DNA of 35,381 nucleotides from Bacteroidales bacterium (lineage in GTDB: Bacteria > Bacteroidota > Bacteroidia > Bacteroidales > UBA932): the NCBI GenBank assembly GCA_017454265.1, contig JAFTDJ010000042.1:1-35381 (forward strand). The letters are read 5' to 3'. The notes beneath the pieces were generated by a model. It was not told the DNA's origin. It saw nothing but the letters and a program-made list of their open reading frames with translations, and did not search any database. This document shows, in pieces, positions 6,976 to 16,250 of this stretch; within the stretch, counting starts at the first letter, position 1, and the number at the start of each line of letters is the position of its first letter. The position numbers were made by a program, and so were the translations under genes.

Positions 6976-8376
6976 GGCCACAGTCGCAAGATGCTCGCGG
7001 AGTGCGGCGGCCATGGCGGAAGCCTGCTCCGGACAGCGGTCAAGGACATTCTCCCGCTCGTAGCGGCACTCGTCCCGGCCGGCCATGTCGTATAGCTCCG
7101 ACGCGGCGCATTCAAGTTCGGGTGTTAGCCATTCGGTGTAGGTCCAGCGGGCATCGCGCACAGTATAGCCGGTGTACTTTATGCCGTCGTGGCTGTGGAC
7201 TATCTGGCTGAACGCGTACGGGCCGTGGCCGCTCTGCAGCAGGCTTTCGCCTCTCACGCCCTCCGGCACCGGCACGCCGCATGCTTCGCAGAGCGTCGGC
7301 ATGATATCTACGAAGGACACGGGGGCATCTGCCAACTTAGCCGCTTTCCGTCGGCTCATCCCTTTGGGCAACTTGATGATGAGCGGTGCGTTGCAGGACG
7401 ATTCGAACTCGGTGGATTTGCACCACAGGCCCTGCTCGCCGTGGTGGTAGCCGTGGTCACCCAGGAACACTATGAGCGTATTGTCGTAGAGGCCGAGTTC
7501 CTTGAGGCGCCGGAGTATGCAGCCGACGTTCTCATCGGTGAAAGACGAGCAGGCGTAGTAGCACTTTTTCAGGTACTCCTGCTGCTCAAGAGGGATGGGG
7601 CCATCGGATGGAACATCGTTGTACTCAATGAGTTCACGATTGCTGCGGTAGGCCTGATAGGGCGCTCCTACCACGCGGGCGGTATCTATGCTGAGCCGGC
7701 GGGGAAGGTACATATCCAGAAAGCGTTGCGGCGCGCACCATGGGAGGTGCGGTTTGTGGAAGCCGACTGCAAAGAAAAACGGCTTGGAAGCGTCGCATAG
7801 GGAATCCAGGCGCGCTAGTGCGGCATCGCGTATCTGCACGTCGTAATAAAGACTCTCGTCCAGAGTAGTGAACTCGTTGGATACACTCTTGTAGTCGGTC
7901 TTGTTCTCCTCCAGCACGTAGGCCTCGGGGCGAATCTGGGCGTAGAGCAGAGGGGGCAGGCTCCATGACGGGGCATCCAGGTTGTTCTTGGCGCCGTGAA
8001 ACACCTTTCCGGCAGAAGCCGTGACGTAGCCGGCTTCTCTGAAAGCTTGGGGGAGAGTTACGATATCGGGATTCTTCTTGCGGATCCAGGTATTCAGGCT
8101 CAGCACACCGGTCTCGTCGGGGTACATTCCGGTGAGTAGGGACGCCCTGGAGGGACCGCTGACGGCTTGCTGACAGTATGCGCGGGAGTACAGGATACCG
8201 TCTTTGGCAAGGCCGTCGAGGGCGGGAGTTATGGCAATGGAGTCTCCGTAGCATGCCATCGCCGGCTTCATGTCGTCCGCCATGAGAAACAGGACGTTAT
8301 AATGCTCTGCCTGTTTAGATGCGCATGAGGGCAGCACGGCTGCAGCAGCACCCAGCAGAATAAAGTATCGGTTCAT
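6955..8376 (-). CDS. Serine-type sulfatase lipoprotein
   Basis: This 473-residue protein starts at MNRYFILLGAAAAVLPSC, a lipoprotein signal with Cys18, so it acts in the periplasm or at the surface. The metal-binding DD (34-35, FLMADDMKP) and the sulfatase signature SGPSRASLLTG follow; Ser73 takes the place of Cys, so activation needs an anaerobic formylglycine-generating enzyme of AtsB/anSME type. FLGDHGYHHGEQGLWCK closes the active site. The overall pattern (CQQAV-x-GPSRASLLTG-x-P) resembles iduronate-2-sulfatase-like family S1 enzymes that act on sulfated glycans. The upstream frame that would extend the protein overlaps ribF and lacks a signal; the chosen ATG lies four bases after the ribF stop. 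It is the last gene of the long operon. Confidence 0.92.
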   Translation of the reverse strand: MNRYFILLGAAAAVLPSCASKQAEHYNVLFLMADDMKPAMACYGDSIAITPALDGLAKDGILYSRAYCQQAVSGPSRASLLTGMYPDETGVLSLNTWIRKKNPDIVTLPQAFREAGYVTASAGKVFHGAKNNLDAPSWSLPPLLYAQIRPEAYVLEENKTDYKSVSNEFTTLDESLYYDVQIRDAALARLDSLCDASKPFFFAVGFHKPHLPWCAPQRFLDMYLPRRLSIDTARVVGAPYQAYRSNRELIEYNDVPSDGPIPLEQQEYLKKCYYACSSFTDENVGCILRRLKELGLYDNTLIVFLGDHGYHHGEQGLWCKSTEFESSCNAPLIIKLPKGMSRRKAAKLADAPVSFVDIMPTLCEACGVPVPEGVRGESLLQSGHGPYAFSQIVHSHDGIKYTGYTVRDARWTYTEWLTPELECAASELYDMAGRDECRYERENVLDRCPEQASAMAAALREHLATVALFDCNP

Positions 8377-8380
8377 AATG

Positions 8381-9295
8381 TCAGAGAGAATTTCGGATAA
8401 GGGTTGCGTCTGCCTGGAGCTGGGCCTGGAGTTCGGAGAGCGAGCCGAAGCGGCGCTCGTCGCGGATGCGCTCATGGAATTCCAGGCTGATGTCGAGGCC
8501 GTAGATCATCTCGTCGAAATCCAGGATGTGGGTTTCGATTGTGAGGACCTGCCGATCGCTGACGGTGGGGCGCACTCCGATGTTGGTAAGGCCGGTGTAG
8601 AATATAGATTCTTCACTACGCTGCGCTCCGTTCAGAATGACAGAAGTTTTATACACCCCGTTGCGGGGTATCGCCATCAGCGGCTCGTAGAGCTTCATGT
8701 TGGCGGTGGGAAAGCCGATGGTCCGGCCAATCTTGTCTCCTGCAACCACTACGCCGTGCAGGCGGTACGGTCTGCCGAGAAGCTTCGCTGCAAGGACCAC
8801 GTCTCCGGCCTCCAGAGCGGCGCGGATGCGGCTGGAGGAGATTGGGAGGGGGGATTCTTCGCTCCCGCTCAGAATGACAGGCGGCACGATGCGGGCGTCC
8901 AGCCCCATGGAGCGGGCGAGCTCCGCAATACCGGAAGGTCCGGTCTGCTCGCGCCCGAAGCGGGTGTCGTATCCGAGCACCAGCTCCGTGCAACCATAAT
9001 TGCACCTCAGCATGTCTATATACTGCTCCGCCGACATGGCTGCGAACTGCTGCGAAAAAGTCACGGTCTCCACGCGGTCCACCCCGAGCGAACGAAGCAG
9101 CTCATAACGCTCAGAGCGCGAGCAGAGGTAACGGAGCGAATCGGCCCCGCTCTGCAGTACGGCTCTCGGGTGAGGCCAGAATGTCACAACAACGCTCTGC
9201 TCCCCTCTGGCGCGTGCCTCGGAAAGCAGAGTATCTATAACAAGACGGTGCCCGGGATGGACACCGTCGAAAAAACCGGTGGCGACTACAGCCAT
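8381..9295 (-). CDS. ribF: Bifunctional riboflavin kinase / FMN adenylyltransferase
   Basis: This 304-residue enzyme makes FMN and FAD from riboflavin. The N-terminal adenylyltransferase starts almost at its nucleotide motif GFFDGVHPGH and contains VVTFWPHPR and the SSSRIRAALEAGDV signature. The C-terminal kinase has GRTIGFPTAN and TNIGVRPTV. The N-terminus is shorter than usual because the ATG overlaps the end of glgP by ten bases. Two palindromic elements are read in frame: residues about 139-148 (ILSGSEESPL), just before the SSSR motif, and about 218-230 (ILNGAQRSEES), in the kinase domain. Both fall in loops, so activity is probably kept. No FMN riboswitch is seen. Confidence 0.96.
   Translation of the reverse strand: MAVVATGFFDGVHPGHRLVIDTLLSEARARGEQSVVVTFWPHPRAVLQSGADSLRYLCSRSERYELLRSLGVDRVETVTFSQQFAAMSAEQYIDMLRCNYGCTELVLGYDTRFGREQTGPSGIAELARSMGLDARIVPPVILSGSEESPLPISSSRIRAALEAGDVVLAAKLLGRPYRLHGVVVAGDKIGRTIGFPTANMKLYEPLMAIPRNGVYKTSVILNGAQRSEESIFYTGLTNIGVRPTVSDRQVLTIETHILDFDEMIYGLDISLEFHERIRDERRFGSLSELQAQLQADATLIRNSL
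8607..8643. repeat. Palindromic element in the ribF kinase domain
   Basis: This 37-bp element begins GATTCTTC and ends CAGAATGACAG, so ATTCT and AGAAT form inverted ends. It encodes ILNGAQRSEES in frame. It shares both ends with the element at 8853-8880. Confidence 0.75.
8853..8880. repeat. Palindromic element in the ribF adenylyltransferase domain
   Basis: This 28-bp copy also begins GATTCTTC and ends CAGAATGACAG, with a shorter middle. It encodes ILSGSEES in frame, directly before the conserved ISSSRIRAALEAGD motif. Confidence 0.7.
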
Positions 9296-11850
9296 TTCAC
9301 CAGAGGAAAATCCTGGCGGTGGGGCAGGGACGGATTGCTGGGATACATACGGATTCCCACCTGGTACATTCCAGTGCTGTCCGGCTCTATGGTAATGCCG
9401 TAACGGGCAATACCATTCTTATAATCCAAGACCTCATACTGCTTGATTTCCTGGATATGCAGGGTGCCTTTGGAATCACTTGTGGCAAGAATCATCTCCA
9501 CGCCTATGTCTTCCGGCTTGAGGCGCCCAAGGTCGAGCACAACCTCACCCTTGATAGGGTCGTTCTTGGACACTATATAAGAGGCATCGGGCTGCTGGCA
9601 GGAGACCACGCGTATGTTGTACCACTCGCCAAGCACTCTCTGTTTCCAAGCGGTTATTTCGCGCGCTTTTTCGTTTCCGTTTGCAGCCAGGGCATTATAC
9701 CGCTCTGCCTGAGGAATGTAGTATTGGTTGCAGTAGTCGGTGAGCATACGGTTGGTGGTGAAGTTGCTCGCCACCCTCGCTATAGTATTCTTGATGTAGC
9801 CGACCCACTCCTTTGAGAGGCCTGTACGGTCGTTGGTGCTGTAATATGCCGGTGCGATTTCGTTCTCGATTGTGGCGTAAATCGTAGCTGCATCCAGCTC
9901 GTTCTGATAGTGCTGGTCTTCGTAGGTACGTTCCTGCGGAAGCGCCCATCCGGCGTCTTCCTGATATCCCTCAACCCACCAGCCGTCAAGGACGGAGAAG
10001 TGCATCACTCCGTTCATGGCCGCTTTCTCTCCGGACGTTCCGGACGCCTCCAGCGGACGGGTAGGATTGTTGAGCCAAACATCCACTCCCTGCACAAGAC
10101 GTTTCGCCAAACGTATGTCGTAGCCGGGCACGAATACAATCTTGCCCAGGAAACGGTCCTGCTTGGATATTTCGATAATCTGTTTGATAAGGTCCTGCCC
10201 GGCGCCGTCGGCGGGATGGGCCTTGCCGGCAAACACGAACTGCACAGGACGCTCGGGATTATTTACGATGTCCGCAAGACGGTCCAGGTCGCTGAACAGC
10301 AGGGTAGCACGCTTGTAGGTCGCAAAGCGGCGGGCGAAGCCGATGGTAAGGATGTCGGGGCGGAAGACCTCGTTGATCTTGACTATCTGACTCGGGGTAT
10401 AATGGCTGCACAAGGAAGGATCTGAAATGCGCTCGGTAACTGTCTTCACAAGTTCAGCCTTAAGAAGCTTGCGTACGTTCCATATTTCGTCGTCAGCTAC
10501 TTTGTAAATGCGGTCGAAACAGCTCTTGTCGTAGTGGCCGGTGCGGAATTCGGGGCCGAATACCTTGTAATGTACGGCTTTCCAGTCACGTGCGGCCCAG
10601 GTCGCGTAGTGGACGCCGTTAGTTACGTAGCTTATATGGAGTTCCTCAGGCAGGTAGCCCTTGTACATATCCTTGAAGATATCCTGGGACACCTTGCCGT
10701 GAAGCATGGAAACGCCGTTTACATTCTGGCTCATGTTAGCGGCCAGCACGCTCATGCTGAATTTTTCGTCGCGGTTCTCGGGGTGAATCTTTCCAAGGCT
10801 TAGCATTGTGTCCCAGGAGATGCCGAAGCGTCCGGGATAATGCCCGAGGTATTTACCCAGAAGGCCTTCCTCAAAGGAATCATGACCGGCAGGAACCGGA
10901 GTATGGGTTGTAAACAGTCCGCTTGCGCGAATAAGTTCCAAAGCCTCATTGAAACCGAGCTTCTGGTCCTGCATATACTCACGAAGCCTCTCAAGACCGG
11001 CGAATGCGGCGTGGCCTTCGTTGTAATGGTAAATGGTGGGGTTGAGCCCAAGCTGGCGAAGGGCGCGTACGCCGCCGATACCCAGCAGGATCTCCTGCTT
11101 AAGGCGGTTCTCCCAGTCGCCGCCATAGAGCTGGTGCGTAACCTGGCGGTCTTCAGGAAGGTTGGCCTCGAAGTCGGTATCCAGCAGGTACAGGTCGGTG
11201 CGGCCTACGGCTACTTTCCAGATTCGGGCGCTCATCTCGCGGCCGGGAAGGGACATTTTTACCGTCTGCCAGCTGCCGTCTTTTGCAAGCACGGGTTCCG
11301 CCGGGATGCGCAGGAAGTCCTGTGCGTCGTATTCGGCCACCTGATTGCCCTGAGGCGTGATGCGCTGGGTAAAATAGCCGTAGCGGTACAGCAAGCCCAC
11401 CGCCACCAGGTTCACGTTCATATCGGAACTCTCCTTGAGATAGTCTCCGGCAAGAATACCAAGTCCTCCGGAATAAATCTTAAGGGAAGTTTCCAGACCG
11501 TACTCCATGCAGAAATAGCCTACTGAAGGCTCCGTGCGCTGTTCTTTGAGCGCCATATACCGGTTGAAGTCTTCCATCACAGCTCCCAGTCGGGAGAGGA
11601 AGGAAACGTCCTTGGCCAGTTCCTTGTATCTTTTAAGGCTTACCTTGTCCAAAATTGCCATCGGGTTGTGGCCGGATGTATGCCACAGCTCCGAATCAAT
11701 GCTTCTGAAAAGCAATTTCGCATCTTCGTTCCAGGACCACCACAGGTTCTTGCACAGGGTCTCAAGTCCTGAAAGCTCTTCCGGCAGGTGACGCGTGACC
11801 ATCACGCTCTTCCAAGCCGGATCTCCTACTTCAAATCTGTTGTTTTGCAT
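9286..11850 (-). CDS. glgP: Alpha-glucan (glycogen/maltodextrin) phosphorylase
   Basis: This 854-residue GT35 phosphorylase releases glucose 1-phosphate from glycogen or maltodextrin. It belongs to the class with an N-terminal DUF3417-type start (LPEELSGLETLCKNLWWSWN). Further marks are GYFCMEYGLETSLKIYSGGLGILAGDYLK, HYNEGHAAF, FTTHTPVPAGHD and YVTNGVHYATW. The pyridoxal phosphate segment reads GTSGEKAAMNGV, with the lysine near residue 609. The ATG overlaps the GH57 gene by 20 bases, and the stop overlaps ribF by ten. It is the degradative arm of the glycogen operon. Confidence 0.96.
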   Translation of the reverse strand: MQNNRFEVGDPAWKSVMVTRHLPEELSGLETLCKNLWWSWNEDAKLLFRSIDSELWHTSGHNPMAILDKVSLKRYKELAKDVSFLSRLGAVMEDFNRYMALKEQRTEPSVGYFCMEYGLETSLKIYSGGLGILAGDYLKESSDMNVNLVAVGLLYRYGYFTQRITPQGNQVAEYDAQDFLRIPAEPVLAKDGSWQTVKMSLPGREMSARIWKVAVGRTDLYLLDTDFEANLPEDRQVTHQLYGGDWENRLKQEILLGIGGVRALRQLGLNPTIYHYNEGHAAFAGLERLREYMQDQKLGFNEALELIRASGLFTTHTPVPAGHDSFEEGLLGKYLGHYPGRFGISWDTMLSLGKIHPENRDEKFSMSVLAANMSQNVNGVSMLHGKVSQDIFKDMYKGYLPEELHISYVTNGVHYATWAARDWKAVHYKVFGPEFRTGHYDKSCFDRIYKVADDEIWNVRKLLKAELVKTVTERISDPSLCSHYTPSQIVKINEVFRPDILTIGFARRFATYKRATLLFSDLDRLADIVNNPERPVQFVFAGKAHPADGAGQDLIKQIIEISKQDRFLGKIVFVPGYDIRLAKRLVQGVDVWLNNPTRPLEASGTSGEKAAMNGVMHFSVLDGWWVEGYQEDAGWALPQERTYEDQHYQNELDAATIYATIENEIAPAYYSTNDRTGLSKEWVGYIKNTIARVASNFTTNRMLTDYCNQYYIPQAERYNALAANGNEKAREITAWKQRVLGEWYNIRVVSCQQPDASYIVSKNDPIKGEVVLDLGRLKPEDIGVEMILATSDSKGTLHIQEIKQYEVLDYKNGIARYGITIEPDSTGMYQVGIRMYPSNPSLPHRQDFPLVKWL

Positions 11851-13024
11851 CGTTTACTCGTATTATGAAATCACTGAGCACGTTCATGTAGTTGATGAAC
11901 GCCTCGTAAGGGGTATCGTAAGGGCTGAAACGTTTGTGAACCTCACCGTCGGAGAAGAACTTTGTGCACATGTAGTACAGGTGGTCGCTCTCCTGCAGGT
12001 GACCGAAATCGGACCACAGCTCCGGATCGTTGATTATTGCGAGCTTCTCGGTCTGGCGGTAAAGCTTGTTGTATGCGTCCTGCTGGAGTTCGTTTCCAAG
12101 CCAGGCGCTGAGGTCCCGCTCTTCATCGGCCCAGGAAATGGGATCGGGTACGGAAAGTGATCCCACCGGCTTGATGCCGCGCACAGCCTGGGAAGGGGTC
12201 ACGAATTCCATATCACCGGCAGCAGTCACTGCGGCGGGAAGAGCGCGCATAAAGTCAAAAATACCGCTGTCTTCCTTCTGGTGCTCGCCGAAGGTCTCAT
12301 AATCCATAAACAGGTTCACGATATCGCCTTCTGCAGCTTTGATCCATCCGGCGAATTTTTCTGCCGTGAGGGGCCACTCGTTCCAAGCTTTTTCAGAGAA
12401 ACGGAAAGCCACGTCGTCGCTCAGGCCGTAATTGCGAAGCAGCAGACGCAGCTTGGGCTGGGATTCTGCGGTATATATATAGTTGGGGCTCTGCCATCCC
12501 ATGATATGGCGGGCGCCCTCTGTGAGCATAGTCTTGAATCCGAGGTCATATACCTGTCGGGCGATGGCGTCGGAATAGATAAGCTCGGTATTGCGGAACG
12601 TAGTCGGAGCTACTCCGAAGGCGTCCTGTATGTGTGCCTTGTGCTTTTCTACCTGATGTATGAACTCCGAAGGGGCGGCAAGGGACGCAAGCGAATGATA
12701 ATAGGTCTCGCAAAGGAACTCCACCTTACCGGTATCTGCCAGCTTGCGGAAGCTGTCCAGCACCTCTGGAGCATAGCGGTCGAACTGTTCGAGAGCCGAT
12801 CCGGAGATGGAAAAAGCCACCTTGAACTTGCCCTTGGACTTGGTGATTGCCTCCAGAAGCAACTCGTTCATAGGAAGATAGCACTTCTGTGCCACACGCT
12901 TGAGGATGGTGCGGTTGGCGTAATCGTCGTAATAATGGGAGTCCTTGCCTATATCGAAGAAGCGGTACTGACGGAGTCTTGTAGGCTGATGGACCTGGAA
13001 ATAAAGGCAGATTGACTTTTTCAT
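11831..13024 (-). CDS. GH57 alpha-amylase family enzyme
   Basis: This 397-residue cytoplasmic protein has the GH57 marks: HQP at 12-14 (CLYFQVHQPTRLRQY), the catalytic glutamate block FLCETYYHSLASL, TFRNTELIY, and the acid block LFMDYETFGEHQ. GH57 enzymes act on alpha-1,4-glucans, as amylases or glucanotransferases. The start is the ATG at 13024, which forms an ATGA overlap with the stop of the preceding glycosyltransferase; the longer frame would run back into that gene. It probably trims maltodextrins made by debranching and phosphorolysis; its exact reaction cannot be told. Confidence 0.93.
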   Translation of the reverse strand: MKKSICLYFQVHQPTRLRQYRFFDIGKDSHYYDDYANRTILKRVAQKCYLPMNELLLEAITKSKGKFKVAFSISGSALEQFDRYAPEVLDSFRKLADTGKVEFLCETYYHSLASLAAPSEFIHQVEKHKAHIQDAFGVAPTTFRNTELIYSDAIARQVYDLGFKTMLTEGARHIMGWQSPNYIYTAESQPKLRLLLRNYGLSDDVAFRFSEKAWNEWPLTAEKFAGWIKAAEGDIVNLFMDYETFGEHQKEDSGIFDFMRALPAAVTAAGDMEFVTPSQAVRGIKPVGSLSVPDPISWADEERDLSAWLGNELQQDAYNKLYRQTEKLAIINDPELWSDFGHLQESDHLYYMCTKFFSDGEVHKRFSPYDTPYEAFINYMNVLSDFIIRVNDAKQQI

Positions 13025-14307
13025 ATCAGGGATTCGTAAACTTTTTTCAATTTGGCGGTAGCGCCGTTCCATTTGAGTTCGTTCACCTCGTCGTAGCCCT
13101 GCTTGGAAGCAAACTCGGTAAGGGCGGGATAAGAGACGAGGGCGTAGATGTCATCGGCCAGTGCATCCACATCCCAGAAATCCACCTTAAGGGCGTATTT
13201 CAAGACTTCTGCGGCACCGGACTGGTGGGAAATAATCGAAGGAACCCCGGTACGCATTGCCTCGAGAGGCGAAATTCCGAAGGGCTCGCTGACGGACGGC
13301 ATGATATACACGTCGGAAAGGGCGAACATCTCCTGCACCTGCTGTCCGCGCAGGAACCCCGTGAAGTGGAAACGGTCCGAGATGCCCAGTCGCGCAACCT
13401 GGCGTATGGCGCGGTTCATCATATCGCCGCTGCCGGCCATCACGAATCGCACGTTCCTGGTACGCTTGAGGACCTTGGCCGCCGCCTCGATGAAGTATTC
13501 GGGTCCCTTCTGGAAGGTGATACGCCCGAGGAAGGTAACCACCTTGTCCTTGACTCCGCGCTCGACTGTAATGTCTTCGCGTCCGCTGAAATCTACGGCG
13601 TTATGTACAGTCACGACCTTTGCCGGATCGATTCCATACTTGTTGATGACTATGTTGCGGGTGAGGTCGCTCACGGTCACGACCCTGTCTGCCGCCATCA
13701 TTCCGCGGGTCTCTATGTCGAGCACGCGCGTATCGATATGTTTCTCGTCGCCGCGGTCGTAAGAAGTGGCGTGCACATGCACCACAAGAGGCTTGCCCGT
13801 AAGCTCCTTGGCGGCTATGCCTGCAAGGTAGGTGAGCCAGTCGTGGGCGTGAATCACGTCGAATTCGTTCACGTGCTCCATCGCTATGGTTCCGCCCACC
13901 TGGGCGTAACGCGACACCTCCTCCATGAGGTTGGCGCCGTACTTGCCCGAGAACTTGAACTTCTGGCCGAAACCGACGGAAGTCTGGGTGAGACCTTCCG
14001 CCTTCATCTTTTCGATGGCGTCGTAGTATTCGTCGGGGTCTACGTAAGGTACGATATTGGAATCCACATAAAGGAACTTCACCTTGTTGATGAATTCCTC
14101 CACGGTGCTGCTCACGTTGCGCACCGCCACGTCGCTCGCATTGAGGATGGTGGTTGCGCTCTGGTCTTCGTCGCCGGAGGCATTGGGCATCACGAACAGG
14201 GTCTCCACCCCGTTGTGGGCCAGGCCCTTGACGATGCCCTCGCAGGCCGTACCCAGACCGCCTGCGATGTGGGGAGGAAACTCCCAGCCGAACATTAATA
14301 CTTTCAT
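13021..14307 (-). CDS. GT4 glycosyltransferase, glycogen synthase-like
   Basis: This 428-residue GT-B enzyme starts MKVLMFGWEFPPHIAGGLGTACEG, the typical Gly-rich donor loop of glycogen and starch synthases. DVIHAHDWLTYLAGI, VVTVHNAVDF, TFLGRITFQKGPEYFIEA and the ExxxxxxxE motif SEPFGISPLEAM (near 340-350) mark it as GT4. Placed between the debranching enzyme and GH57, it very probably elongates alpha-1,4-glucan from a nucleotide sugar. No glgC lies in the window, so the donor may be UDP-glucose; that is inference. An AGGAGG at 14317-14322 inside the preceding gene resembles a ribosome binding site but may be only coding sequence. Confidence 0.92.
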   Translation of the reverse strand: MKVLMFGWEFPPHIAGGLGTACEGIVKGLAHNGVETLFVMPNASGDEDQSATTILNASDVAVRNVSSTVEEFINKVKFLYVDSNIVPYVDPDEYYDAIEKMKAEGLTQTSVGFGQKFKFSGKYGANLMEEVSRYAQVGGTIAMEHVNEFDVIHAHDWLTYLAGIAAKELTGKPLVVHVHATSYDRGDEKHIDTRVLDIETRGMMAADRVVTVSDLTRNIVINKYGIDPAKVVTVHNAVDFSGREDITVERGVKDKVVTFLGRITFQKGPEYFIEAAAKVLKRTRNVRFVMAGSGDMMNRAIRQVARLGISDRFHFTGFLRGQQVQEMFALSDVYIMPSVSEPFGISPLEAMRTGVPSIISHQSGAAEVLKYALKVDFWDVDALADDIYALVSYPALTEFASKQGYDEVNELKWNGATAKLKKVYESLI

Positions 14308-14308
14308 A

Positions 14309-16249
14309 CTATTTTACCTCCTTCTGTTTTGCTATCATATCGTCCACGGTAAGCAGGGCCGCCGTACTGAGGGCGGAAGAGATTGCTCCGTGGGGCTCGT
14401 GGGGCGGGTCTCCGTCGTATAGTTCGGAGAATGCGCCTACACCGTGCTTGCTGAGGTCCGCCCAAAAGCCTTCCACCAGCCATTCGGCCTTCTTCACAAA
14501 GGACGGACCTTTGACCCGGAAGCTCACGTCCACGTACTGCTCGAGCAGGAAGGTGCGGGTGCAGCCCTGATGATATGCGAGATCGCGCTCTGTCTGCGAA
14601 CCTTCATAGACGCCCTTGTACTTTGGGTCGCGGGGCGAGAGGGTACGTATGCCGCGGGAAGTCACGAGCTCATTGTCCACTACCCTGAGGATATAGGGGA
14701 CAAGCTCTTCGTCCACCGGGGAATTCTTTACCCAGACGGCGTAGAGCTGGTTGGGGCGCACATCCATATTGCGGCCGAACCCATCTACATAATCGGCGAG
14801 ATAACCCTTCTCCTCGTCCCAGAAGGTCTCCATAAAACTCCTGCGTACCTGTTCGCGCAGAGGCGCCCACTGCTTTGCGAAAGCGCTGTTGCGAGGGCCG
14901 TACTTTTCTTCCATCTCCACTGCGAAGCAGATGGAGTTATACCAGAATGCGTTGGTCTCCACCTGGTATCCGGCCCTTTCGGTCACCGCGCGTCCGCCTA
15001 TGTATGCGTTCATCCAGGTGAGGGCCACCCCGTCCACCTCGGCCCAGAGCAGGCCGTTGGTATGCATGGCCACCTCCTTGCGCCGGCCGGGCAGGTAACT
15101 GTCTATGACGGCGCGTACGATGGTGCCGTATTTCTTCCAGACCTTGGCGGGGTCTGCACCGTAGTCTATGTACGCCTGCAAAGCACTGGCCATATAGAGG
15201 GGTGCCTCGACCTGGGTGGTGCGCACGAGCAGCCTCTCCTGCTCCTCGGCTATAAGGTTGTCCAGTATCTCTTCGAAGTGAGAGGGGCTGTGAAGGCCGT
15301 GCAATGCAAGGCCGGGAAGGGCCTGGAGCGTTTCCCGGAGAAGGCCGGTGTACATCCAGGAAAGTCCCGCGTTGATCATTTCCACCCCGTTGTGACGGGT
15401 TACAAGGGAATCGGCGCAGCACTCCAGCTGGTCACGGTATCCTGTAACCTCCTTCAGCTTGGACTGACAGGACGCATAGGAGCGCTTGAGTGCGGAAGGT
15501 GCGACTTCTACCGTAGAGCCGGAGAAGACCACCGAGCCGCCGGGAGCAAGCTTCATGCTGAATATACCGGGGGTGAAAAGGTCTTCCTGGCAGGCATAGC
15601 CGCGTCTGAACTCATCGGAATAGGTGATGTTGTTGTTCCAGCACGGCATATGTTTCCACTCCGCCTTGCTGTCGCTGAGCTGAAGGAAGAGGTCGGGGTA
15701 ATTGGCGTACATGCGGAACGATACGCCGCCGGGCACCTCGAAATACGACGTGTTGGCCTCTTCGTTCTGGTGTGTGAGTTCGTGTATGTTGCGGAACGCC
15801 AGGAAAGGCTTCACCAGCAGGGTTACCTTGCCGGGAGCTTTGAGAAGCTCGTATTTCACCAACACCTGATCTTTGTCCAGGGAAAGGATGATGCTCTTGC
15901 GAAACGTCACCTCGCCCACCTGGTATGTTATGCTTGGCTCCGGATCTTCTGAAAAATCCACGACATATTTGTGCCCGCGGGGCTCGTAAATATCTCCGTA
16001 GCAGTGAATACCCAGGTTGAACTGTTTTCCGTTCACTATCAGGCTCTCGTCGAGCGCAGAGAGAAGCAGGAAACGGTCGCCGCCGAAACGGTCCAGGGTT
16101 ACTGCAAGCAGACCGTGGTAACGGCGGGTATTGCATGTCACAATGGAGGTGTTGCAGTACGCTCCCGTCTTGTTGGCGCAGATAATCTCGCGTTTGAGCG
16201 AGTAAGCCAGGTTCACCAGCTCGTTCTTGTTGAATTTCAAGAATGCCAT
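14309..16249 (-). CDS. Glycogen debranching enzyme
   Basis: This 646-residue protein has the two-part layout of prokaryotic amylo-alpha-1,6-glucosidase-like debranching enzymes. The N-terminal glucan-binding domain covers about 1-270 (NKTGAYCNTSIVTCNTRRYHGLL, then GDRFLLLSALDESL). The C-terminal (alpha/alpha)6 catalytic domain covers about 280-646 (NAGLSWMYTGLLRETLQALPGL, TNGLLWAEVDGVALTWMNA, MDVRPNQLYAV, LAYHQGCTRTFLLEQY). The start chosen is the ATG at 16249, one base after the glgB stop; an upstream TTG would overlap glgB. It removes branch points so that phosphorylase can continue. Confidence 0.94.
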   Translation of the reverse strand: MAFLKFNKNELVNLAYSLKREIICANKTGAYCNTSIVTCNTRRYHGLLAVTLDRFGGDRFLLLSALDESLIVNGKQFNLGIHCYGDIYEPRGHKYVVDFSEDPEPSITYQVGEVTFRKSIILSLDKDQVLVKYELLKAPGKVTLLVKPFLAFRNIHELTHQNEEANTSYFEVPGGVSFRMYANYPDLFLQLSDSKAEWKHMPCWNNNITYSDEFRRGYACQEDLFTPGIFSMKLAPGGSVVFSGSTVEVAPSALKRSYASCQSKLKEVTGYRDQLECCADSLVTRHNGVEMINAGLSWMYTGLLRETLQALPGLALHGLHSPSHFEEILDNLIAEEQERLLVRTTQVEAPLYMASALQAYIDYGADPAKVWKKYGTIVRAVIDSYLPGRRKEVAMHTNGLLWAEVDGVALTWMNAYIGGRAVTERAGYQVETNAFWYNSICFAVEMEEKYGPRNSAFAKQWAPLREQVRRSFMETFWDEEKGYLADYVDGFGRNMDVRPNQLYAVWVKNSPVDEELVPYILRVVDNELVTSRGIRTLSPRDPKYKGVYEGSQTERDLAYHQGCTRTFLLEQYVDVSFRVKGPSFVKKAEWLVEGFWADLSKHGVGAFSELYDGDPPHEPHGAISSALSTAALLTVDDMIAKQKEVK

Positions 16250-16250
16250 A

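Noticed and set aside
8376-9400. FMN riboswitch for ribF
   Set aside because: ribF starts inside glgP with no untranslated leader, and no conserved riboswitch sequence is visible.
14317-14322. Perfect Shine-Dalgarno AGGAGG before the GT4 gene
   Set aside because: It lies inside the KEVK end of the debranching enzyme gene and no other gene in the window has such a site, so it may be only codon sequence.
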